Shown piece by piece: positions 34,638-44,883 of a stretch of DNA of 56,696 nt. Numbering within the stretch: position 1 is the stretch's first letter; every line of letters starts with the position of its first letter. The stretch is from Desulfovibrionaceae bacterium (GTDB lineage Bacteria > Desulfobacterota > Desulfovibrionia > Desulfovibrionales > Desulfovibrionaceae): contig WRIL01000014.1 in the NCBI GenBank assembly GCA_009782775.1, positions 1-56,696 of the forward strand, written 5' to 3'. The position numbers and the translations under genes were made by a program. The notes below the pieces were generated by a model. It made no database searches. It saw only the letters and a program-made list of their open reading frames with translations, and was not told the origin of the DNA.

Positions 34638-34814
34638 ATGGCCCGACACAATTGCGAACATTGCTCGATACGAACAAAATATGACAACGCGCCTAAATCA
34701 TTGCTGGGCAGGCTTTGGCGGTGGCATATAAAATTCTGCCCTGGTTGGAAGAGGTATATGAACTCATTGGATGGTGAGAAGAAGGGGACGCTGAAAGAAA
34801 AATATAAACTATAG
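34638..34814 (+). CDS. 58-residue cysteine-containing basic protein, unknown function
   Basis: A short open frame starting MARHNCEHCS and ending KEKYKL. It has a C-x2-C pair near the N-terminus, a third Cys at about residue 35 in a W-x-W...F-C-P-G-W context, and many Lys and Arg. The cysteines plus clustered tryptophans look like a small zinc- or iron-sulphur-binding fold. I have an impression of similar roughly 60-residue proteins in other anaerobes but cannot verify it. A purine-rich GAAGAGAA lies upstream of the ATG. The gene sits alone in lower-GC DNA between tRNA-Cys and a sensor kinase. The 231 bases after it hold no further gene that I can support. Confidence 0.6.
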   Translation: MARHNCEHCSIRTKYDNAPKSLLGRLWRWHIKFCPGWKRYMNSLDGEKKGTLKEKYKL

Positions 34815-35045
34815 GTCAGCGTAAAAATTTGAGGGCAATTGAGAAAGGCGCTTTCGCAGTTGTCCTTGCCAATAAATAAAATACAGCCACCAGTTCGGTT
34901 GCGGCACGCCTAGATCCACGGCAGCCGAAATTAACTTTGGCATCCTAGACTTGGGGAATGGCCATTTTACAGGAGTACGAACTTTTCGCTGGCATACTTT
35001 CAGAGGGAAGGGGCATCCCACCACGAGTACTTGAGGAGAAAGAAG

Positions 35046-37814
35046 ATGTCGATACGTGCCCGTGTAATCAGCTTGATCGTGGTTTGTATTTTGCTGCTTG
35101 CAAGCGTGATTTCTTTCAGAGTGCAGGTGCTGGTGAGCGAGGCCGCGCTTGCGACGTTTCAATCCAATGCGAAAGAGCAGGCCCTGCGGATAAATGACAC
35201 CATCATTACCTACCTGAACAGTGGAGAACGCATTGTCGCAACCCTGGCCGAAAGGCCGGAACTGCGCGCTGCGAAGGGCAAGCTGCCGTCATTCATGCAT
35301 ACCAAGGAACCTGCTCCTCTCAACCGGGATTCCTTTTCTCCCGAGGTGCGGGCGGCGTACGATCTGCTCTACATCACCAAGGCTCTTATCCCCAATGTGG
35401 AGCTTGTGCTCTACGGGCAGGAAGACGGCGGATACATAAGATCCGCTGTCAACGTGGCGGCCGGATATGACCCGCGAAGCCGGGGCTGGTACAAGTTGAG
35501 CGCGGACGGAATCAAGGCTTTCAGCATCACCGACCCCTATCTTTCGACCACGAACAATATCGTGGTTACCGTATCGGCCCCTATGAAAGATCAGGGGCAG
35601 GTATTCGGCGTGGCCGGGCTGGATTTTATCGTGCAACCCCTGGTGGAAACCCTGAAAAATACCGTCATTGGCAGGCAGGGCTTCTTTATCCTGTTGGATA
35701 AAGGCGGTATGGTTGTTGTTGATCCTCAATCATCTTTTGATACGATTGCGGAACAATACAGAACGCTTAAAAGACCCTTGGACGACCCGGCGTTTGCGGC
35801 GATTCAGGCTTGCCCCGGAGGCTTTCTGGAATTGAAGCGCAATGGCGTGGATTATGTGGCCTATGTTGTCAATTTCAACTACGTGGACTGGAAAGGCGCA
35901 GTGCTTCTGCCGCTGGACGAAGTGCAGGAAGGGGCGCGGAGCACGATTACAAACATCATGCTTATCAGCGCCGTGGGCGCTTTTGTCATGATTTTTCTGG
36001 CGGCCGCGCAAACGACCTTCATTACCAATCCCATCTACCGGCTTATGAACAGGCTGCACCGCGTGGCGGATAAGGATTTTGCCGCCTTTGACGAGGTTCC
36101 GGCAGAAAAATTGCCTGAAATCAGAGATTTGAACGCGAGCGCGGTGGCCATGATTGAGCAAATACGCGAACTTATCCAATCTAGTGACCAAAAAGCCCAG
36201 GAGGCGCAGGAGCAGCGCGATAAAGCCGCGGGAGCGCTCATTTTGGCTGAAAAGTCGCAGGAAATAGCTGAACACGCCAATACGGCCAAGAGTGAGTTTC
36301 TTTTCAATATGAGCCATGAAATACGCACGCCCATGAATGCCATCATCGGTATGACCGCCATCGGCAAGGCGGCCGACGGTCCAGAGAAAAAAGACTACGC
36401 TTTCGGCAAAATCGAGGGCGCTTCCGTACATCTTTTGGGTGTGATCAACGATATTTTGGACATGTCCAAGATCGAGGCCGGCAAGTTCGAGCTGTCCCTA
36501 GCGGAATTCAGTTTTGAAAGAATGCTCCAGAAAGTCGTCAATGTCGTCAACTTTCGCATAGAAGAGAAGCGCCAGCGTTTTGGCGTGCATATCGACGGCA
36601 AGATCCCGGATATGCTGGTGGGCGACGACCAGCATCTGGCCCAGGTCATCACCAATCTGCTTTCCAACGCCGTCAAGTTTACCCCGGAAGACGGCGTCAT
36701 TCGCCTCAGCGCGCAGCATGCGGGGGAGGATGGCGACTATGTCGGATTGCGCATTGAAGTGAGCGACTCCGGCATAGGCATCAACGCGGAACAGCAAGCC
36801 CGCCTGTTTCAACCCTTCCAGCAGGCCGAGAGCAGCACGACGCGCAAATTCGGCGGTACCGGGCTCGGCCTGGCCATTTCCAAGCATATCGTAGAGATGA
36901 TGGACGGGAAAATGTGGGTGGAGTCCGAGCTGAACCATGGAGCAACCTTTGCCTTCAGCCTTTGGCTCAAGCGCGGAGAAACTCCTAGCGCAAGCGCTGT
37001 CTCTGGCCGTTTGACCGACATTCGGGTGCTGGCTGTGGATGACGAACCGGACCTCTTGGAATATTTCAAAGAGATTGCCGCCAGGGTTGGGTATGCCTGC
37101 GATACGGCGGCCAGCGGCAAGGAGGCCTTGGACAGGATAGCGCATGGCGGCCCGTACGACGTCTGTTTCGTCGATTGGCGAATGCCGGGTATGGACGGGG
37201 TGGAACTGGCCAGACGGATCAAGGTGGACAGCAAAGGCAAGCCTCCCACCGTTATCATGACCTCAGCCGCTGAATGGAGTTCTCTGGAAGACGAGGCCAA
37301 AAGCGCCGGGGTGGACGGCTTTTTGTCCAAACCGCTCTTTCCTTCTGTTGTCGCCGACTGTATCAGCGGGCATTTAGGGCTAAAACAGAAAGTGGAAGAA
37401 GACGCCCCGGCCGAACAGGAGTCTTTCGCCGGCCACTGCATACTCTTGGCCGAAGATGTGGAGATCAACAGGGAAATTGTCCTGACGCTTCTTGAACCTA
37501 CCGGACTGGCTATTGACTGCGCGGAAAACGGCGAGATAGCGGTGAGCATGTTCCGTGCGGCTCCGGAGCGATATGATATGATTTTCATGGATCTGCAGAT
37601 GCCGCAAATGGACGGCTATGAAGCCACCCAGTGCATTCGCGCATTGGATGTCCCGCAGGCCGGGGTTATACCCATTGTTGCCATGACCGCCAACGTTTTT
37701 CGCGAAGATGTGGAAAGATGCCTGACTGTGGGCATGAACGGCCATATAGGCAAACCCATCGCTCTCGACGAAGTTATGGAAAAACTGCGTCAATATTTAT
37801 CTGATTCTGGGTAA
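35046..37814 (+). CDS. dCache-sensing hybrid histidine kinase with two receiver domains
   Basis: A 922-residue membrane kinase. Order: transmembrane helix (about 8-26), periplasmic dCache sensor (about 30-295; the diagnostic YDPRSRGWY and the [15 protein letters not shown] strand series are present), second transmembrane helix (about 300-322), HAMP-like linker, HisKA with phospho-acceptor His424 in [11 protein letters not shown], HATPase with [11 protein letters not shown], then receiver 1 (Asp710 in [10 protein letters not shown]) and receiver 2 (Asp849 in [10 protein letters not shown]). dCache domains of this type often bind amino acids or other small metabolites. No HPt or output domain is attached, so the phosphate must leave through another protein. 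ATG 35046 follows AGGAG by seven bases. No response regulator gene is adjacent. Confidence 0.93.
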   Translation: MSIRARVISLIVVCILLLASVISFRVQVLVSEAALATFQSNAKEQALRINDTIITYLNSGERIVATLAERPELRAAKGKLPSFMHTKEPAPLNRDSFSPEVRAAYDLLYITKALIPNVELVLYGQEDGGYIRSAVNVAAGYDPRSRGWYKLSADGIKAFSITDPYLSTTNNIVVTVSAPMKDQGQVFGVAGLDFIVQPLVETLKNTVIGRQGFFILLDKGGMVVVDPQSSFDTIAEQYRTLKRPLDDPAFAAIQACPGGFLELKRNGVDYVAYVVNFNYVDWKGAVLLPLDEVQEGARSTITNIMLISAVGAFVMIFLAAAQTTFITNPIYRLMNRLHRVADKDFAAFDEVPAEKLPEIRDLNASAVAMIEQIRELIQSSDQKAQEAQEQRDKAAGALILAEKSQEIAEHANTAKSEFLFNMSHEIRTPMNAIIGMTAIGKAADGPEKKDYAFGKIEGASVHLLGVINDILDMSKIEAGKFELSLAEFSFERMLQKVVNVVNFRIEEKRQRFGVHIDGKIPDMLVGDDQHLAQVITNLLSNAVKFTPEDGVIRLSAQHAGEDGDYVGLRIEVSDSGIGINAEQQARLFQPFQQAESSTTRKFGGTGLGLAISKHIVEMMDGKMWVESELNHGATFAFSLWLKRGETPSASAVSGRLTDIRVLAVDDEPDLLEYFKEIAARVGYACDTAASGKEALDRIAHGGPYDVCFVDWRMPGMDGVELARRIKVDSKGKPPTVIMTSAAEWSSLEDEAKSAGVDGFLSKPLFPSVVADCISGHLGLKQKVEEDAPAEQESFAGHCILLAEDVEINREIVLTLLEPTGLAIDCAENGEIAVSMFRAAPERYDMIFMDLQMPQMDGYEATQCIRALDVPQAGVIPIVAMTANVFREDVERCLTVGMNGHIGKPIALDEVMEKLRQYLSDSG

Positions 37815-37970
37815 GCCGGCACCTGAAACGGGAGATTGCCGTCAAGCCCTGCGAGGCATTAAATAACCTTGCGGAGCTTGACATTTACAGAGGTTTATGG
37901 ATGAAGCAGTCATCAGGGATTATTGACACCCGTAACTAGGGTAATTTTTCCTCCATGACTGGCACATATT

Positions 37971-38852
37971 ATGACTGAAGCAAAAGTTTCCGGCCAGGGC
38001 GCGGTCCGGCGTCTGCTTCTTGTGGTCTTGGGCGCCATGTTGATGGCTTTCAACATCAACACCTTTATACACGCCGGCGGGCTTATCCCCGGCGGCTTTA
38101 CCGGCCTGACACTGCTGATCCAGGAAATCGGCCTTCATCACTTGGATGTCCACATCCCCTTCAGTATTGTCCTATATACCTTGAACGCCGTGCCGGCGGC
38201 GATCTGCTTTCGGTTCATCGGTAAGAAGTTCACCCTGTATTCGGTGCTGATGATTTTTATATGCGGACTGATGACCGATTTAATGCCGGCGTTGTTTATA
38301 GATTCCATTCAACTGCATGACACGCTGCTTTCGGCGGTGTTCGGCGGCATACTGAACGGGATCGCTATTTCTCTGTGTCTCTTTGCGGGCGCCACCTCGG
38401 GCGGCACTGACTTTATCGCCATTTTTATTTCCGAGAAGTACCGGAGAGACGCATGGAAGCATATCTTTGTCGGAAACTGTGTCATCCTCGCCGCCGCCGC
38501 CGTTCTGTTTACACTGGATAAGGCCCTGTATTCGATTATTTTTCAGTTTACCACCACCATGGTTCTGCAATCGTTTTATCGCGCCTATCAGATGAAGACC
38601 ATGCTTATCATTACGGAGCATCCCAAGGAAGTTTACGCCGTCATCAGAGAAAAGACCCATCACGGGGCTACCGCCATTACCGGTATAGGCATGTACAATA
38701 CGAAGGAGCGGATACTTTTATATTCTGTGGTTTATTCCGATGAAGTCGCACCACTGATCAAAGACATCCACGCCATCGATCCGGGTGCTTTCATCAACGT
38801 GATCAAAACAGAGCAGATAAACGGCAGGTTTTTCAGAAAGTCAAGAGATTAG
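37971..38852 (+). CDS. YitT-family membrane protein (DUF161/DUF2179)
   Basis: A 293-residue protein with five or six N-terminal transmembrane helices (from GAMLMAFNINTFIHAGGLIPGGFTG, the YitT hallmark, to about 200) and a C-terminal DUF2179 domain (about 205-290) with HHGATAITGIGMYN, a ferredoxin-like fold. The family is widespread and its substrate is not established. It is monocistronic on the plus strand. In the 156-base gap after the kinase there are two TTGACA hexamers (37878 and 37923) but neither has a matching -10. The gene ends five bases before convergent thyX. Confidence 0.88.
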   Translation: MTEAKVSGQGAVRRLLLVVLGAMLMAFNINTFIHAGGLIPGGFTGLTLLIQEIGLHHLDVHIPFSIVLYTLNAVPAAICFRFIGKKFTLYSVLMIFICGLMTDLMPALFIDSIQLHDTLLSAVFGGILNGIAISLCLFAGATSGGTDFIAIFISEKYRRDAWKHIFVGNCVILAAAAVLFTLDKALYSIIFQFTTTMVLQSFYRAYQMKTMLIITEHPKEVYAVIREKTHHGATAITGIGMYNTKERILLYSVVYSDEVAPLIKDIHAIDPGAFINVIKTEQINGRFFRKSRD

Positions 38853-38857
38853 CGCTG

Positions 38858-39580
38858 TCAGCGCGCCGGGTAGCGGCCGCAGGAGAATTTTTTCCCTTCC
38901 GGGCAGTAGCCCAGTCTCTGGCAACGGGCTCCGGCCTGACGGAAAATGACCGGCAGGGCCTCGCGGCACAGGCCTAAACAGGCTTCGGCCAGGCGGCGGA
39001 TCTCCCACTGCGCCCGATGGCAGCAGCGTTGTTCAAAGAAATTCAGCAGGGCCCGGCAATTCATGCTGAAGACAATGCGGGTTTCCGCGGCCTGGGGCAT
39101 GACGAAGCGGGCATCCTCTGCGGCCTTGTCCTTGCGTCCGGCGGTCTCCAGCAGCCCTTTCAGCCGTAGGTAAGTATGCCGCAAATCTTCCATGCAACGG
39201 GAAAACTCCGCCGCTCCTTCCGGAATGCCGGCCAAAGCCGGTGGCATGACGTAGCTGAATTCGCTCCCGTCCACGTAGCGCTGGCTTTGTTGGGAAAAGG
39301 AGGCCAGGCGGTGCCGGACCAACTGGTGGGTCAGGGCGCGGGAAATGCCCTGGACCGCGAAGGTAAAGAGGACATGCTCCACCGGGCTGACATGCCCGGA
39401 TTGCAAAACAGTCTCAACAAACGAGATTTGTTTTTCCGTGGGGATTTCGCCGCTCAGGAGGCGCGGCCACATGTCCCCCACGAAACCGGCGTGGTAGCAC
39501 TGCCGGAAGGCCGCGTAAATGAGCGACAGGGCATTGGGGGTCATGGCCAGGAGTTCCACCTGCATCTGTACCTGGGGCAT
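38858..39580 (-). CDS. thyX: flavin-dependent thymidylate synthase
   Basis: Methylates dUMP to dTMP using methylene-tetrahydrofolate, FAD and NADPH, replacing ThyA. A 240-residue protein with the ThyX signature R-H-R-x5-S-Q-x-S-Q-R-Y (RHRLASFSQQSQRY) and the C-terminal R-x-x-F-x-Q-R region (NCRALLNFFEQR). It starts two bases after the ruvB stop, with no clear Shine-Dalgarno, so it is probably translated by coupling. It is the last gene of the minus-strand DNA-repair run. Confidence 0.95.
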   Translation of the reverse strand: MPQVQMQVELLAMTPNALSLIYAAFRQCYHAGFVGDMWPRLLSGEIPTEKQISFVETVLQSGHVSPVEHVLFTFAVQGISRALTHQLVRHRLASFSQQSQRYVDGSEFSYVMPPALAGIPEGAAEFSRCMEDLRHTYLRLKGLLETAGRKDKAAEDARFVMPQAAETRIVFSMNCRALLNFFEQRCCHRAQWEIRRLAEACLGLCREALPVIFRQAGARCQRLGYCPEGKKFSCGRYPAR

Positions 39581-39582
39581 AA

Positions 39583-40563
<981 letters not shown>

Positions 40564-40577
40564 GCCTCATCACTCGC

Positions 40578-41171
40578 TCATTTGCGCCGGCTCATGCGTT
40601 TCAGGGCCGCGCGTAGTAGTTCCCCTTCTTCCAGGCCGGGGTTCGCGGCCAAGGCCTCCTTGACCGCCAGCGAGGCTTCGCTTTCGGCATATCCGAGATT
40701 GGCCAGGCCCGCAACCGCATCCTGGTACAAGCCGGAAGGAGTTCCGGGCACAGTGGATACAGCCCCGGTCAGTTTTAGCTTGTACTTCAGCTCCAGGAAG
40801 ATTTGCTGGGCGCTCTTCCGGCCTATGCCGGGGACCCTGGTCAGGCCGGGTAAGTCGTCATCCAGCACCAGGCGGCGTAATTCGTCCGGCCTGAACACTC
40901 CCAGGATGGCCAGGGCCGTGCGCGCCCCCACCCGGTTGATGCTGATGAGGATTTCAAAGGTCTCCCGCTCGTCCCAGGTTTCGAAGCCGAAGAGTTCCAG
41001 GGCGTCTTCCCGGACCTGCGTATAGGTGTAAAAGCTCGCCTCCTGCCCCTGGCGCAGCCCGGCCAGGGTACGGGAGGGCAGAAAGACCTCGTAGCCGGTT
41101 CCGCCGCCGGTCAGCAGCACGCAGAAGTTGGACCCTGTTTCCAGTAAGACGCCCCTAAGATATGCAATCAT
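40578..41171 (-). CDS. ruvA: Holliday junction DNA-binding protein RuvA
   Basis: Binds the four-way junction and loads RuvB. A 197-residue protein: N-terminal OB fold (MIAYLRGVLLETG), paired helix-hairpin-helix motifs (EILISINRVGARTALAIL and LTRVPGIGRKSAQQIFLEL), a variable linker, and a C-terminal RuvB-binding three-helix domain. AGGGA a few bases upstream of ATG 41171. It lies six bases after trmH. Confidence 0.96.
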   Translation of the reverse strand: MIAYLRGVLLETGSNFCVLLTGGGTGYEVFLPSRTLAGLRQGQEASFYTYTQVREDALELFGFETWDERETFEILISINRVGARTALAILGVFRPDELRRLVLDDDLPGLTRVPGIGRKSAQQIFLELKYKLKLTGAVSTVPGTPSGLYQDAVAGLANLGYAESEASLAVKEALAANPGLEEGELLRAALKRMSRRK

Positions 41172-41177
41172 AAATCC

Positions 41178-41765
41178 CTACTTTTGCGCCCAGGTCCGCG
41201 CCAGATCTTCCATTTCCTCCGCGTTCCAGGAAGGCCGCCCGTACATCCCGGCCGCGGTTCGCTGCCGGGAAGCCTCGGCCAGGATCAGGGCCGCGGCCAC
41301 CGAGACGTTGAAACTCTGAATCATCCCGTACATAGGGATATGTAGTTCTGCTTCGGCGATGCCGGCCAGCTCCTCCGCGATCCCGCTGTGTTCGTTCCCC
41401 AGAATTATCGCGCAGGGGGCAGCGAGGTCGCAGGCGCTCGCCGGCACGGAGGCCGGGGAACAGGAACTGGCGTAAATGCGCATCCCTTGCGCCTTCAGGG
41501 CCGTCCGCAATTCTTCGGGTCCGCGGTGGCGCACGCTCTCCACCCATTTCATGGCCGAGGCCGAGCTGGAGGCCTGGATCGCCGGAAAAACGTTGTCTGT
41601 GTAATACAAATGTACGTAAGGCACCCCAAAGGCGTCGCAACTGCGGTAAATGGCCGAAACATTGTGCGGGTCGTGAATATTGGCCAGCACCAAGGTCAGA
41701 TCCCGCTGGCGGAAGCCGAGAACCCGCCGGATTTTCTCCATCCTGGCCTGGGTACGTTCAGCCAA
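41178..41765 (-). CDS. trmH: SPOUT-class tRNA/rRNA 2'-O-methyltransferase (TrmH family)
   Basis: A 195-residue knotted methyltransferase. The three family motifs are present: N-terminal LANIHDPHNVSAIYRSCDAFGV with catalytic Asn/Arg, ILGNEHSGI, and the knot IPMYGMIQSFNVSVAAALIL. The expected product is Gm18 in tRNA, though related SPOUT enzymes modify other sites. The start is TTG 41765: a perfect AGGAGG (41777-41772) lies six bases upstream, whereas the first ATG (41741) has poorer spacing. It overlaps the end of hypC by eight bases, indicating coupling. Confidence 0.9.
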   Translation of the reverse strand: MAERTQARMEKIRRVLGFRQRDLTLVLANIHDPHNVSAIYRSCDAFGVPYVHLYYTDNVFPAIQASSSASAMKWVESVRHRGPEELRTALKAQGMRIYASSCSPASVPASACDLAAPCAIILGNEHSGIAEELAGIAEAELHIPMYGMIQSFNVSVAAALILAEASRQRTAAGMYGRPSWNAEEMEDLARTWAQK

Positions 41766-42000
41766 GCCCGGCCTCCTGGGCGGCGATTTCCCGTAGCAGG
41801 CTCAGGGTTTCCGCCGCCGCTTCCGGCTCCACCCGGTGCAGGGCAAAACCCGCGTGTACGATCACATAGTCGCCCAAAGCCGGGCGATCTTCCAGCAAGG
41901 CGTCCGAGGCCAGCACAAAAGTTTCACTCTCGCCCACCCGGCAGCGCAGCATGCCGGCCTCCAGATGTTCCTCCACCTTAACCGGGACCGCTAAGCACAT
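41758..42000 (-). CDS. hypC: hydrogenase maturation chaperone HypC/HybG family
   Basis: An 80-residue protein beginning M-C-L-A-V-P-V-K-V; the N-terminal Cys2 binds the Fe(CN)2CO precursor and the large subunit of [NiFe] hydrogenase during assembly. The OB-fold pattern (GDYVIVHAGFALHRVE) is typical. It signals that the organism makes at least one [NiFe] hydrogenase, but no other hyp or hydrogenase gene is nearby, so its place among a glycosyltransferase and tRNA/DNA genes is odd. The ATG shares one base with the stop of the upstream gene (TAATG). Confidence 0.94.
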   Translation of the reverse strand: MCLAVPVKVEEHLEAGMLRCRVGESETFVLASDALLEDRPALGDYVIVHAGFALHRVEPEAAAETLSLLREIAAQEAGLG

Positions 42001-43703
42001 TATCTTTCTCCTTGGGGAAGCGGCTCAAATTCCAGGTAATCATGCTTCATGGCCCAGAGCAGCAGAAAATCCGGGTCAAGAATCCTTTCTTCCGGCGTAA
42101 GCTCCCGGGTTTCCTGCCGCAACAGCGCGAAGGGTTTGGGGCGCCGGGCCAGGAAAAGCAGGCGCCGGATCTGCTCCGGAGCAACCCGGTCAGCGATCAT
42201 GCGGTAAATGACCGGGAAATCCCGGCCCCGGTACACGGCTTCCCCGACCTTGCTCAGGCGCAGACGATGCTTGGACTGCGCCAGGTCTTCCGCCCGCTGG
42301 CTGAAATAACCGCTGAAGATCTCCGTATAGCACGGACCGGCCGGATGATACAGGGCTGAAAGCGGACGATTCCGGGGATTTTCCGGAAGAGCGCAGGGTG
42401 TTTCGTTCAGTTCCTCCCAGAGTTCCAGGTACAGCCGGATTACCCTTTTCCAGGTGAAATCCGCCAGCGCGCGCTCCCGTCCGGCCGTCCCCATCTTCCG
42501 GCGCAGATCCGCGTCCAGGGCCAGACGGCTTATGGCCAGCCCCAGCGCCTCTACTTCCACTACGCATTGCTGGGCAAGGAGCAAGTGTCCTTCCCCGTTG
42601 GGAACCATGTCGCGCAGGGCGTCCGTTCCAGGGGTGGCCGAAGGGCCGATGGTGGGGATGAGCAGGCCGGTTCGCCCGTCCAGGACCAAATCCTTGTAGC
42701 CGTCAAAATCCGAGGCGATAACCGGCAGAGAGGAGACGGCGGCCTCCAGCAGGGTAAGACCGAAGGTTTCCTGCAAGTTGTCCGCCGGGGATAAAAAGAG
42801 ATCCGCCATGGCATACAAGGCCTTGCGAGCTTGTTGATCCGGCCTGGCTACGATGCGGCACCTGATTTTCAGGTTGGCGGCGAGTTTTTCGATATCCGCG
42901 CCGAAGTCGTCTTCCTTTTCCAGCCAGCCGGCCAATACCAGGCAATAGGATCCTGGTTTCAGACCGGCCTCTTCCGCCCGTTTCAGAGCGCGGAGCAAGG
43001 GGAGCAGATCCATCTTGGAATAATAGGAAAGGCGCGCGAAGACTAGAAAAACCAGTTCATCTTCCAGTCCCAGTTCTTTCCGGCGCTCCGCTCCCAAGAC
43101 CGTTTTTTCCTCCGGCGCGGGGAGGTCGGCCGGATCCACCCCCAAGGGGATATGCCGTACGGCCGGGGCCGGGAATTTTTCCGGGGGCAGGGCATAGTTG
43201 CGCTGGAGCCTGGCATAGTAATTGCGCACAACCTCCAGCCCGGCCCGTGAGGTCGCCGCCAGCGCGTCCCGGCTGGTGGTTCCTCCCCAGAGGTGCCGCA
43301 GAAATTGTTCCCCGTAATCGGCGTAACTCAGGGAATGGGTGGGCGCGGTCAGGGGGAAGATGCGCCGGCTGAAGGCGTTGCGCAGACACATGGCGTCTGT
43401 ATAGCGCATGAAGGGGTCGGAAAGATGCATGCAGTAGTAATCTCGCTCCGCCAGATTTTTCGGCAAAAGGCGGTGCTGGCCCAGGTAAAAGCGTCCTTCC
43501 GCCGCTATTTCAGGAAAGCGTTCCTCCAGCTCTTTCCGCAGGGCTGCGCAGTCATCGGGATGGGGCAGGAAAAAATGGTAGGCCTCAAAAGGGTCGTTTT
43601 CCAGCAAGGCGCTGATGAAACGGCGATTGGCCTCAATCCGTCCCAGCATGGGGCCGCGCTCATAGAAGGGATGCAGGCTGGCCCAGATTTTATGCGCAGA
43701 CAT
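42000..43703 (-). CDS. GT4-type glycosyltransferase
   Basis: A 567-residue GT-B glycosyltransferase. The C-terminal Rossmann half shows LVFLVFARLSYYSKMDLLPLLRAL, DLFLSPADNLQETFGLTLLEA (the E-x7-E donor motif) and VIASDFDGYKDLV. The N-terminal acceptor half contains THSLSYADYGEQFL. A C-terminal extension of about 130 residues (from YHPAGPCYTEIFSG) is not part of the core and is of unknown role. ATG 43703 is used instead of an in-frame TTG three codons upstream. It is the first gene of the run into hypC, trmH, ruvA, ruvB and thyX. The substrate is not predictable. Confidence 0.85.
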   Translation of the reverse strand: MSAHKIWASLHPFYERGPMLGRIEANRRFISALLENDPFEAYHFFLPHPDDCAALRKELEERFPEIAAEGRFYLGQHRLLPKNLAERDYYCMHLSDPFMRYTDAMCLRNAFSRRIFPLTAPTHSLSYADYGEQFLRHLWGGTTSRDALAATSRAGLEVVRNYYARLQRNYALPPEKFPAPAVRHIPLGVDPADLPAPEEKTVLGAERRKELGLEDELVFLVFARLSYYSKMDLLPLLRALKRAEEAGLKPGSYCLVLAGWLEKEDDFGADIEKLAANLKIRCRIVARPDQQARKALYAMADLFLSPADNLQETFGLTLLEAAVSSLPVIASDFDGYKDLVLDGRTGLLIPTIGPSATPGTDALRDMVPNGEGHLLLAQQCVVEVEALGLAISRLALDADLRRKMGTAGRERALADFTWKRVIRLYLELWEELNETPCALPENPRNRPLSALYHPAGPCYTEIFSGYFSQRAEDLAQSKHRLRLSKVGEAVYRGRDFPVIYRMIADRVAPEQIRRLLFLARRPKPFALLRQETRELTPEERILDPDFLLLWAMKHDYLEFEPLPQGER

Positions 43704-43758
43704 GCCTGACAAAAAACATAAATTCAGGGCTAAGGCAATCCCTCGGGAACAGCTTGTT

Positions 43759-43774
43759 TGGAACGTTTCTTGCT
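43759..43774 (+). promoter_or_regulatory. sigma-54 promoter
   Basis: TGGAAC-N5-TTGCT: GG at 43760-43761 and GC at 43772-43773 are exactly 10 bases apart, matching the -24/-12 consensus TGGCAC-N5-TTGCW with one mismatch (A for C). Predicted start about 43785, giving a leader of about 18 bases that contains the ribosome binding site of the gene at 43803. An enhancer-binding activator would be required; none lies in the window. Confidence 0.7.
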
Positions 43775-43802
43775 TGTACTTCCCCAGAGGGAGGTAGGAA
43801 GA

Positions 43803-44765
43803 ATGGGCACTTTAAGCGTCTGGACTCTGGGTTTGACAGAAGAGTGGGCAGCCGCCCTGCGCGAGACCCTGGGCAAAAAATTCCACCTGACCAATTGGCC
43901 CGAGGGGATCATTCCCTCCCTTGAGGCATGTGAACAGGGCCAGCCAAAGCTCATGCTGGTCCGTACGGCCCAGCTCAGACCGCTGCTGAGCATGCGCGGC
44001 CAGCCGGCCAGTTTTTTGCGCTGTCTGCCCAAAGTCCTGCTCCTGGACGAAGGCTATGTCCAGAGCGATCTGGAATTCGGCCTGGATGCCGGGGTGCAGG
44101 AGATCATCCGGCCGCCGTGCAGCCCGGCGCGTCTGCGGGAGAAGGTTGTTCGTATTATTGAGATGGAGGAGATTCAGGAGGATGTCCTGCGCATGGTGCA
44201 GGAGATTTCTCTGGAAAGGGAACTTTTGGAACGCAAGAGCCGGAATCTGGATTTTCTCGTCAGCTTTTTGACTTATATCCAGGATTCTTCCGATCCTGGA
44301 GAGATCTTGCGGCAGGCCTTTTTGAAACTGCAAGCTCTCCTGCCTCTGCGCCATCCCCAGGTGGCCGTATGGGACCCGGATCAGGGTTCCCGGAGCCTTC
44401 GTTTTTATCTCACGGCGCATCCGCGGGAGAAAAGCTTCCAGGCCTGGGTCGCGGCCTTGAAAAAGAGCGTCCGGCCGCTGTGCCCGTGTTCCGATATTGC
44501 CGTCTTCCATCTGGAAGAGGGGTGTCGCAGCCGGTTCATCGGCCCGGAAGAAGGTAGGCTTCTCAGCCTTCCTCTGAGTTTACATGGAGTTCCTTGCGGT
44601 GTGGTGCTGGCCTTGGAGGAAAGCGCCTTGCTCCTGGGCCGGGATGAATCCATGAGCATCAATGCGGCCCTGCGCCACTTGGCCTTGATTCTGCAAAATT
44701 CCCTGCGCCGTGAACTCGGCGGGGAAGTCAGGGGAATGAAGCCATTGCCCCGAGCCTTGCCGTAA
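43803..44765 (+). CDS. receiver-like plus GAF-like domain signalling protein
   Basis: A 320-residue soluble protein. Residues 1-125 have a receiver-like alternation of strands and helices (SVWTLGLTEEWAAALRETL at the start, KVLLLDEGY, AGVQEIIRPPCSPARLREKV as the receiver C-terminal strand and helix) but no acidic pocket or clear phospho-acceptor Asp at the expected place, so it may be a pseudo-receiver. A coiled coil follows (about 125-170), then a GAF-like domain (about 175-310). There is no DNA-binding or enzymatic output. A good ribosome site and a sigma-54 promoter stand just upstream. The gene is 118 bases before a large hybrid kinase on the same strand and could feed it. Confidence 0.65.
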   Translation: MGTLSVWTLGLTEEWAAALRETLGKKFHLTNWPEGIIPSLEACEQGQPKLMLVRTAQLRPLLSMRGQPASFLRCLPKVLLLDEGYVQSDLEFGLDAGVQEIIRPPCSPARLREKVVRIIEMEEIQEDVLRMVQEISLERELLERKSRNLDFLVSFLTYIQDSSDPGEILRQAFLKLQALLPLRHPQVAVWDPDQGSRSLRFYLTAHPREKSFQAWVAALKKSVRPLCPCSDIAVFHLEEGCRSRFIGPEEGRLLSLPLSLHGVPCGVVLALEESALLLGRDESMSINAALRHLALILQNSLRRELGGEVRGMKPLPRALP

Positions 44766-44883
44766 AATATTTCCGCAGAAAAAATTTTGGAGACCGTTGC
44801 TCTTTAGCCACGGGGGCCAGTGGTCTGCAGTATTTTAATTTTTGCTGTGGAAATTTTTTTTGCGATCTTTTATTTATGTCGTC

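Noticed and set aside
37878-37951. Two TTGACA hexamers upstream of the YitT-family gene
   Set aside because: Neither has an acceptable -10 at 16-18 bases; kept only as a note.
44849-44863. Possible sigma-54 element (GG then GC) before the large hybrid kinase
   Set aside because: GG and GC are 11 bases apart, not 10, and the -24 side lacks the TGGCAC context.
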